From the NCBI GenBank assembly GCA_937915735.1, contig CALGGS010000213.1, forward strand, positions 1-19,814: 19,814 nucleotides of DNA, in the 5' to 3' direction. Positions 15,648 to 19,814 of this stretch are shown here, in pieces (positions within the stretch are counted from its first letter, which is position 1; each line of letters opens with the position of its first letter). The DNA comes from an uncultured Treponema sp. (GTDB taxonomy: Bacteria; Spirochaetota; Spirochaetia; Treponematales; Treponemataceae). The notes below the pieces were generated by a model. It saw only the letters and a list, made by a program, of their open reading frames with translations. It was not told the DNA's origin and made no database searches. Made by a program: the position numbers and the translations under genes.

Positions 15648-15673
15648 GGCGCTGGCATAAGGCGGTGGCATAA
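15648..15673 (+). repeat. Tandem 13-bp direct repeat
   Basis: GGCGCTGGCATAA is followed at once by GGCGGTGGCATAA, two 13-mers with a single mismatch, just after the stop of the small secreted gene. It is more GC-rich than the flanking DNA. No inverted partner is present, so it is not a terminator stem. Confidence 0.55.
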
Positions 15674-15705
15674 AAGCTTTTTTCCTGTCATTTTAAAAAT
15701 AAATT

Positions 15706-15733
15706 TTGAAATTTTGAACTGTCGTGTTATACT
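15706..15733 (+). promoter_or_regulatory. Extended -10 promoter of hpf
   Basis: TTGAAA (15706-15711), a 16-bp spacer, and TATACT (15728-15733) preceded by TGT. The predicted start near 15740 gives a leader of about 53 nt containing alternative hairpins. Confidence 0.6.
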
Positions 15734-15743
15734 TAATTGACGC

Positions 15744-15768
15744 AGAGATGCGGAATCTCTTTTGAGAT
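15744..15768 (+). promoter_or_regulatory. Mutually exclusive hairpins in the hpf leader
   Basis: AGAGAT (15744-15749) can pair with ATCTCT (15755-15760) around loop GCGGA. Alternatively ATCTC (15755-15759) can pair with GAGAT (15764-15768) around TTTT. The middle arm cannot do both. The ribosome site AGGAG lies 13 bases downstream at 15781. Confidence 0.4.
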
Positions 15769-15792
15769 GAACACAATTATAGGAGTACCAAA

Positions 15793-16083
15793 ATGACTAA
15801 ATCAGTTTCAGCCGTTGGCTTTGTCTTTGAAGAAAAGCAGTCAGACATGATTGAAAAAAAACTTTCACGAATCAGCTATGCTGAGGACTTAATCGTGGAT
15901 TTGATTCTTCGTGTAAAGCACGACAAGGCTTACAGCTTTGATTGCACGGTAAACTTTAAGTGGGGCAATCAGGCGCATGTCGCTTCAGAAGATTTTGACT
16001 TCGGTGCTGCATTGAACAAACTTATGGATGTTCTTGACACAAAGGTCAAAAAAGAAAAAGACAAGGTTCAGGAAAAAAAGTAA
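15793..16083 (+). CDS. hpf: Short ribosome hibernation promoting factor (HPF/RaiA family)
   Basis: A 96-aa member of the S30AE/sigma-54 modulation family, which binds the 30S decoding region and keeps ribosomes inactive in slow growth or stationary phase. The pattern fits the beta-alpha-beta-beta-beta-alpha fold: a first helix with KLSRISYAEDLIVDLILRVK, the strand YSFDCTVNFKWGNQAHVASE, and a final helix FDFGAALNKLMDVLDTKVKK followed by a lysine-rich tail. It has no C-terminal dimerisation domain, so it is the short form. AGGAG lies seven bases before the ATG. It stands alone with its own extended -10 promoter and is followed by a palindromic repeat and a strong terminator at 16231. The family call is good; HPF versus RaiA/YfiA-type activity cannot be separated here. 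Confidence 0.83.
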   Translation: MTKSVSAVGFVFEEKQSDMIEKKLSRISYAEDLIVDLILRVKHDKAYSFDCTVNFKWGNQAHVASEDFDFGAALNKLMDVLDTKVKKEKDKVQEKK

Positions 16084-16088
16084 GATAA

Positions 16089-16219
16089 GGGAACCTCTAA
16101 AAACTTCAGTTTTTAGAGGTAACTTTGAAAATGCGATGTTTTAACTCTTGCTATTTTCAAGAGTTAAAACTCGTCAGGAACTTCGGAAAATCGCCAAAGG
16201 CGACTTTTTCGAAGTTCCC
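16089..16219 (+). repeat. Composite palindromic repeat element with GGGAAC/GTTCCC ends
   Basis: This 131-bp element lies between hpf and its terminator. Terminal GGGAAC (16089-16094) and GTTCCC (16214-16219) are inverted. Inside are three consecutive stems: a perfect 12-bp stem at 16093-16104/16109-16120 with loop TTCA, a perfect 13-bp stem at 16138-16150/16158-16170, and a ~19-bp stem at 16177-16195/16199-16218 with one bulge and loop AAA. Module pieces recur at 13458 and 17648. It has no ORF. It looks like a dispersed, MITE- or REP-like palindromic repeat; mobility is inferred. Confidence 0.65.
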
Positions 16220-16230
16220 ATAAATCATCG

Positions 16231-16258
16231 GCTCCACGATTGTGTGGAGCTTTTTTTT
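16231..16258 (+). terminator. Rho-independent terminator of hpf
   Basis: A 7-bp stem, GCTCCAC (16231-16237) with GTGGAGC (16244-16250), has loop GATTGT plus a G-U closing pair and is followed directly by eight T. It is the clearest intrinsic terminator in the window, and it ends the hpf message after the repeat element. Confidence 0.9.
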
Positions 16259-16279
16259 GTATAGAATTATAGTTTTAGG

Positions 16280-16303
16280 GCAATAAATACTTGCGTTTAT
16301 TGC
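16280..16303. promoter_or_regulatory. 8-bp inverted repeat just upstream of hprK
   Basis: GCAATAAA (16280-16287) and TTTATTGC (16296-16303) are perfect inverted arms with an 8-base spacer, ending seven bases before the hprK ATG. It occupies the place of a Shine-Dalgarno, which is absent. It could be an operator or an mRNA stem over the start. Confidence 0.45.
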
Positions 16304-16310
16304 TTACAAA

Positions 16311-17315
16311 ATGTATAGTATAACCGTGGCGGAAAAATCTTTTACAGTTTTGGATTTACTCGATATGGAGCTCCCGGAGCACACTCAATTGCAGTTAAAA
16401 TGCATTGGCGGGCGCACGAGCCTTTCAAATGTCATTTCTGTGCCGGAAATAAATCGTCCCGGTCTGGCGCTCACGGGTTTTTACGAAGCCTTTGCGCGGG
16501 GCTGCGTTCAGCTTTTTGGAAACGCCGAATCTGCGTATCTAAAAAAACTTTACGATAACAACGAAAACGACTCACTTGTTCATATTTTTGAGTACAATAT
16601 TCCTTGCGTAATTTTTTCAAAAGGTCAGTTTCCTCCGGAAGAATTCGTAAAGCTTGCAGAGCTTTCTGGCTGTGCTGTATTGCAGACAGAACTGGAGCTT
16701 ACTGAGTTCTCCCTTCGGCTAATGAGAATCTTTTCCAATGTCTTTGCTCCAAAAAAGACCCTTCACGGCGTTTTGGTCGAAGTCTATGGTATCGGAATCT
16801 TGCTTACGGGACATTCTGGCGTCGGTAAGTCTGAATGTGCGCTTGAATTAGTAGAACGCGGGCATCGTCTGGTTGCGGATGATATAGTCGAAATACGCTG
16901 TGTAAACGGAAATTCTGTCTTGGGGCAGGGGGCTAACACTCTTATTTCTCACCACATGGAAATCCGTGGTCTGGGTATTATCAATATTGCCCAAATGTAC
17001 GGAGTCGGTTCAATCCGTGACCAAAAAGAAATTCAGCTTGTTATACGGCTCGAAGAATGGGATAATTCTCGTGTCTACGACAGGGTTGGCAATAATCTTG
17101 AAACGGTTGATTTTTTAGGGGTTCAGGTTCCATCCATCGAAATCCCCGTAAAACCAGGCCGAAACTTGCCGATTATTATTGAAGCGGCGGCAATGAACGA
17201 GCGATTAAAGTCTCGTGGCTACAATTCTGCCCGTGATTTCAATCAAAATATCCTGAAATGGATTGAAACAGGCGAAGTTCAGACTGCCTACTATGGTATG
17301 GATGATTCATACTAA
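16311..17315 (+). CDS. hprK: HPr kinase/phosphorylase
   Basis: A 334-aa bifunctional enzyme that phosphorylates and dephosphorylates Ser46 of HPr in response to nutrient state. The N-terminal domain (about 10-140) carries the family block INRPGLALTGF. The catalytic domain starts near LHGVLVEVYGIGILL with the conserved His at 152. Walker A GHSGVGKS is at residues 167-174, the conserved pair DD is at 190-191 in LVADDIVEI, and the HprK signature MEIRGLGIINI is around 216-226. The length is slightly above the usual ~310-320. No Shine-Dalgarno precedes the ATG at 16311; an 8-bp inverted repeat occupies that place. A GTG at 16326 is an alternative with no better ribosome site, so the exact start is less sure. 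HPr, its substrate, is the next gene. Confidence 0.95.
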   Translation: MYSITVAEKSFTVLDLLDMELPEHTQLQLKCIGGRTSLSNVISVPEINRPGLALTGFYEAFARGCVQLFGNAESAYLKKLYDNNENDSLVHIFEYNIPCVIFSKGQFPPEEFVKLAELSGCAVLQTELELTEFSLRLMRIFSNVFAPKKTLHGVLVEVYGIGILLTGHSGVGKSECALELVERGHRLVADDIVEIRCVNGNSVLGQGANTLISHHMEIRGLGIINIAQMYGVGSIRDQKEIQLVIRLEEWDNSRVYDRVGNNLETVDFLGVQVPSIEIPVKPGRNLPIIIEAAAMNERLKSRGYNSARDFNQNILKWIETGEVQTAYYGMDDSY

Positions 17316-17370
17316 AAATAACGCCGTATTTTGCGGATTTAAAAATATTGTCCTTTAAAAGGGGTTTATT

Positions 17371-17637
17371 ATGACAGAAAAATTTTTAACGGTTTTGAAC
17401 AGGGCTGGAATACACGCTCGGCCTGCAGCTCTTATTGCACAGACTGCAAACAAATTTGCTTCAGAGATTACGCTCGAAAAGGATTCTGCTTCGGTGAATG
17501 CAAAGTCAATAATGGGTGTAATTACTATGGCGGCGGGCTATAACACTCAGCTTACGCTTCGTGCGGAAGGCCCTGACGAAAAGCAGGCTGCCGATGCAAT
17601 CTTTCAGTTGTTTGAAAGCAAATTCGAGGAAGAGTAA
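17371..17637 (+). CDS. ptsH: Phosphocarrier protein HPr
   Basis: An 88-aa protein, the standard HPr length. The active-site His15 lies in GIHARPAA (phosphorylated by enzyme I), and the regulatory Ser46 lies in AKSIMGVI (phosphorylated by HprK). AAGGGG seven bases before the ATG supports the start. A short CCTTT/AAAGG palindrome overlaps this ribosome site. It lies 55 nt after hprK, so kinase and substrate are probably co-transcribed. No enzyme I or sugar permease is present in the window. In Treponema species that have been studied, HPr and HprK occur without a full set of PTS permeases, so a regulatory role is likely; that point is background knowledge, not seen here. Confidence 0.97.
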   Translation: MTEKFLTVLNRAGIHARPAALIAQTANKFASEITLEKDSASVNAKSIMGVITMAAGYNTQLTLRAEGPDEKQAADAIFQLFESKFEEE

Positions 17638-17647
17638 AAATACAAAA

Positions 17648-17702
17648 GGGAACTTTTAAAATGAGATGCGCTTGCAATGCGACTGGCAGACTCGCCGGGT
17701 TC
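17648..17702 (+). repeat. Third partial copy of the GGGAAC repeat family
   Basis: GGGAAC (17648-17653) and GTTC (17699-17702) form inverted ends. Bases 17648-17668 match 16118-16138 of the composite element at about 18 of 21 positions. The interior differs, with GCG/CGC-rich pieces. It lies between ptsH and lexA, upstream of the probable lexA promoter region. Confidence 0.4.
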
Positions 17703-17765
17703 TCTAAAATAATTACTAACTTAATATAGGCGTGTGCGCAAAGACTAAAGACTATAGGAGGTTTT

Positions 17766-18374
17766 ATGAAAGTTATTACAGAAAGACAGCAGGAAGTTTT
17801 GGATTTTATTTCTAGTTTTACAAAGAAAAACAATTTTCCGCCGACAGTTCGCGAAATCAGCGAGTATTTCAGTATTTCCTTGCGTGCCGTTCAGGATCAT
17901 ATCGCAGCCTTGCAGAAAAAAGGGTATCTTGCGCAAACTCAAAAAAGAGCCCGTTCTTTGAGCGTCATCACCGGAGCAAGTTCAGTAACGCAAACTTATG
18001 TCAGAAAAGTTCCTTTGCTTGGAACTGTGGCTGCGGGAAAACCTCTTTTAAGCGAAGAAAATCTTGATGGCTATGTAAATTTAACCGAGCCTTTTGTTCG
18101 TCCAGGAAAAAGTTATTTTGCCCTTCGTGTCCGTGGTCAGAGTATGATTGAGGCGGGAATCCTCGAAGGGGACTTGGCTGTAGTTGAGCAGGCAAATACT
18201 GCGGTTGACGGTCAGATTGTCGTCGCTGTAATTGACAATGCAATCACTTTAAAACGATTTTACAAGGAATCCGACAGAATTCGCCTGCAGCCAGAAAATG
18301 CGGCATTTGACCCTATTTACAGCCGCGAGGTCACAATTGTAGGAATCCTTACAAATATTGTACGAACATACTAA
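17766..18374 (+). CDS. lexA: LexA repressor
   Basis: The 202-aa SOS repressor, an S24 self-cleaving protein. The N-terminal winged helix-turn-helix is about residues 1-65 (TERQQEVLDFI, VREISEYFSISLRAVQDHIAAL). The scissile Ala90-Gly91 sits in GTVAAGKP, the catalytic Ser126 in GQSMIEAG, and Lys163 in ITLKRF, matching E. coli positions 84/85, 119 and 156. The recognition helix is unlike the E. coli one, so its operator is expected to differ. A perfect AGGAGG lies before the ATG. A TAATAT at 17722-17727 is a possible but weak -10. holA follows after 2 nt. recA, its expected trigger, is in the same window. Confidence 0.95.
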   Translation: MKVITERQQEVLDFISSFTKKNNFPPTVREISEYFSISLRAVQDHIAALQKKGYLAQTQKRARSLSVITGASSVTQTYVRKVPLLGTVAAGKPLLSEENLDGYVNLTEPFVRPGKSYFALRVRGQSMIEAGILEGDLAVVEQANTAVDGQIVVAVIDNAITLKRFYKESDRIRLQPENAAFDPIYSREVTIVGILTNIVRTY

Positions 18375-18376
18375 AA

Positions 18377-19393
18377 ATGTCTCTGCCAGTCTATCTTTAC
18401 ACAGGACCTGAAATCGGGAATCGAAATGAGCAGGTCGAAGCAGTAAAATCTTCTCTTGTCAAAAAATTTGGCGATGTCGACAATTACCTTCTTTATGCGT
18501 CAAGCAGCAAAATTGAAGAGATTATTGCGAAATTAGAGACTGATTCTCTTTTTATTCCGGCAACCTGTGTGGTTCTTAGGGAGGCGGAGTTACTCAAAAA
18601 AAAAGAAGAAATCGAGCTTATTTCATCTTGGTTAAAAAATGCAAAGGAAACGGCCGTTCTTATTCTTGTCTCTGATGAAATTTCCGTTGACTCAAAATTA
18701 GAAAAACTGATTCCGAAAGAAAATAAACAGATTTTTTGGGCAATGGACGAAAGCCGGCTGGCATCGTGGCTTTCTGGCTATTTCCGCAAAAACGGCTATG
18801 CAATCGAAAACGAGGCTGTCGATTTAATTCTTGAGCTTACGGAAAATAACACTGAGGCTTTGCGGACAGAATGTTCCCGCTTTTTTCTCTGTTTTGAAAA
18901 AGGTCATTTAGTTACTGCTGACGATGTTGAAAAAATCCTGGCCCACAACCGTGAAGAATCGGCTTTTACGCTTTTTGACTCGATGGCAAATCCTAACGAA
19001 AGTGCTTCTTCAAGGCTTTCAGATTCTCTTTCGATTTTGCAAAAAATATTGCTCACAAAAAACAACAGCCCTGTTATGATTCTTGCGGGCTTAGCTTCTT
19101 GTTTTCGTCGTCTTGAGCTTTGGCATTCTATTCATGCCGGCGGCGCGTATCTGGATGATTTCGCATTAAAAACTAAGGGCTTTGCAAGCAAAACCGCCCG
19201 CAACCAATATGCACGGGCTTGCAGGGTCTGGAGCTTCGGGCAATGCGCTGCAATTCTTGCTTCAATAGCTCAGGCTGACTCGGAAATTCGCTCAAGCGGT
19301 CAGGCCTTGCAGGAAACTCAGCTTACTGTTCTTTTGTACGAGATAATAATGAAAAATGGGGCTCGTTCTTCAAAATACGAGACTGCTTACTGA
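18377..19393 (+). CDS. holA: DNA polymerase III delta subunit
   Basis: A 338-aa protein, the usual HolA length (~335-345), which opens the sliding clamp within the clamp-loader complex. The N-terminal AAA-like fold reads YLYTGPEIGNRNEQV, an altered P-loop region as expected for delta, which does not hydrolyse ATP. Further blocks are SLFIPATCVVLREAELL, the RLASWLSGYFRKNGYAIENEAVDLI linker typical of delta, and a C-terminal helical collar with LASCFRRLELWHSIH and ending QLTVLLYEII. No Shine-Dalgarno is visible; it starts 2 nt after the lexA stop, so coupled translation is likely. SOS control through lexA co-transcription is thus possible. Its stop lies 4 nt from the stop of the convergent YdbC-like gene. 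Confidence 0.9.
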   Translation: MSLPVYLYTGPEIGNRNEQVEAVKSSLVKKFGDVDNYLLYASSSKIEEIIAKLETDSLFIPATCVVLREAELLKKKEEIELISSWLKNAKETAVLILVSDEISVDSKLEKLIPKENKQIFWAMDESRLASWLSGYFRKNGYAIENEAVDLILELTENNTEALRTECSRFFLCFEKGHLVTADDVEKILAHNREESAFTLFDSMANPNESASSRLSDSLSILQKILLTKNNSPVMILAGLASCFRRLELWHSIHAGGAYLDDFALKTKGFASKTARNQYARACRVWSFGQCAAILASIAQADSEIRSSGQALQETQLTVLLYEIIMKNGARSSKYETAY

Positions 19394-19397
19394 AGCC

Positions 19398-19625
19398 TTA
19401 TTGAATTTCTATCGAATTTAGTAAGTCCCGTAGCTTTTTAAGCTCATCGGTGCTTAGGGTTACACCCTTTCCCATTTTTTGATGGTCGGGGGACCAGCTT
19501 CTGATGTCGTATTTTGCTGGATTTTTGTTCCATGAAATTTTGTTTAGTTCTAAATTCCAGCCTTTACTGCCTTCTGAAATCAAAAGGTGCTCGCCTTCAA
19601 AATCGAATGTAAAATTCTCTGCCAT
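19398..19625 (-). CDS. YdbC-like PC4-domain protein
   Basis: A 75-aa protein with the pattern of bacterial YdbC/PC4-like single-strand nucleic-acid binding proteins. It has a beta-sheet core, FTFDFEGEHLLISEGSKGW, then LNKISWNKNPAKYDIRSW with SPDHQKMGKGVTLSTDEL, and a final helix ELKKLRDLLNSI. The W-N-K-x-P-x-K-Y-D-I-R-x-W motif is the best marker. AGGAGT five bases before the ATG fixes the start. It probably binds single-stranded DNA or RNA as a dimer; its cellular role is unclear. It is a single-gene unit converging on holA, with no terminator visible between them. The PC4 assignment is by motif memory and needs a profile search to confirm. Confidence 0.78.
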   Translation of the reverse strand: MAENFTFDFEGEHLLISEGSKGWNLELNKISWNKNPAKYDIRSWSPDHQKMGKGVTLSTDELKKLRDLLNSIEIQ

Positions 19626-19645
19626 AAAAACTCCTAAACCTGATA

Positions 19646-19654
19646 ATTATACCA
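19646..19654 (-). promoter_or_regulatory. Extended -10 promoter of the YdbC-like gene
   Basis: On the minus strand TGG directly precedes TATAAT (complement of 19646-19651). No good -35 is found 16-18 bp upstream. The message would begin about 14 bases before the ATG and include AGGAGT. Confidence 0.6.
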
Positions 19655-19725
19655 CTGATTTTGTAAAAGTCGAATTTTTTCTGGCAAAAAGCCTGGAAAA
19701 TTTTGATATTTTCTATGGTGTTTGC

Positions 19726-19754
19726 TTGACACAAGTTCTTGAATTAGGTATATT
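19726..19754 (+). promoter_or_regulatory. Consensus promoter of tRNA-Thr
   Basis: A perfect -35 TTGACA (19726-19731), exactly 17 bp of spacer, and -10 TATATT (19749-19754) lie about 20 bp before the tRNA. It is the best -35/-10 pair in the window and lacks an extended -10 TG. The predicted leader (about 19761-19774) can form an ACACA/TGTGT hairpin. Confidence 0.85.
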
Positions 19755-19774
19755 CTTAAAACACATCTTTGTGT

Positions 19775-19814
19775 GCTCTTGTAGCTCAGTTGGTAGAGCA
19801 CAGCATTGGTAGTG
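19775..19814 (+). tRNA. tRNA-Thr (anticodon GGT), 3' end cut by window
   Basis: The first 40 bases of a tRNA. The acceptor arm is GCTCTTG, followed by T8 A9. The D-arm stem GCTC/GAGC is at 19784-19787/19796-19799, with loop AGTTGGTA. The anticodon stem begins CAGCA (19801-19805), and T32 T33 precede anticodon GGT at 19808-19810. A37 follows, and the first two closing bases (T39, G40) pair correctly. The T-arm and 3' acceptor lie beyond the window. GGT reads ACC/ACU threonine codons. Confidence 0.93.

Noticed and set aside
15670..15682. Terminator at AAAAGCTTTTTT after the small secreted gene
   Set aside because: The palindrome has no loop and no GC stem, so it cannot form a proper intrinsic terminator hairpin.
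16089..16219. CRISPR array
   Set aside because: The repeats are inverted hairpins of different sequence, not regularly spaced direct repeats, and no cas gene is nearby.
17721..17730. Shared TTAATATA-GG string upstream of lexA and recA as a common operator
   Set aside because: In recA it overlaps the ribosome site just before the ATG, is AT-rich and not palindromic; chance similarity is likely.

Overview
The window looks like a core-chromosome segment of a commensal-type Treponema (Spirochaetota). This is inferred from the proteins: HprK/HPr without visible PTS permeases, an M30-type metalloprotease lipoprotein, TPR envelope proteins, a divergent LexA, and moderate GC with AT-rich intergenic DNA. 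The species cannot be named from sequence alone. No phage, insertion sequence, CRISPR array or defence locus is visible. No gene-free gap exceeds about 230 bases.

Layout. (1) Plus strand, 1-6595: the 3' end of a glycogen debranching enzyme (glgX), glycogen phosphorylase (glgP) with its own promoter, aspartate kinase, and a methyl-accepting chemotaxis protein. (2) Minus strand, 13381 down to 6592: rpe, a secreted TPR protein, a secreted beta-rich/coiled-coil protein and a membrane TPR protein are packed with 0-2 nt gaps. After a 140-nt gap come recA, folK and scpA. (3) Plus strand, 13494-19393: an M30 metalloprotease lipoprotein and a small secreted protein, the short ribosome hibernation factor hpf, hprK-ptsH, then lexA-holA. 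(4) A minus-strand YdbC/PC4-like gene converges on holA, and a tRNA-Thr(GGT) with a consensus promoter is cut by the window end.

How the genes work together. glgX and glgP degrade glycogen to glucose-1-phosphate. hprK and ptsH form a nutrient-sensing phosphorelay. hpf silences ribosomes in slow growth. recA, lexA and holA serve DNA repair and replication, and scpA serves chromosome condensation. The four-gene rpe unit places three uncharacterised exported or membrane proteins behind a pentose-phosphate enzyme.

The most interesting signals are mainly non-coding. There is a modular palindromic repeat family with pieces at three places (13458, 16089, 17648). Alternative hairpins lie in the hpf leader. 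An inverted repeat sits where the hprK Shine-Dalgarno should be. A perfect CGGCA/TGCCG palindrome lies in the recA leader. Phased A-tracts lie upstream of the glgP promoter, and extended -10 promoters recur. The least understood protein set is the rpe-linked TPR/beta/TPR envelope module.
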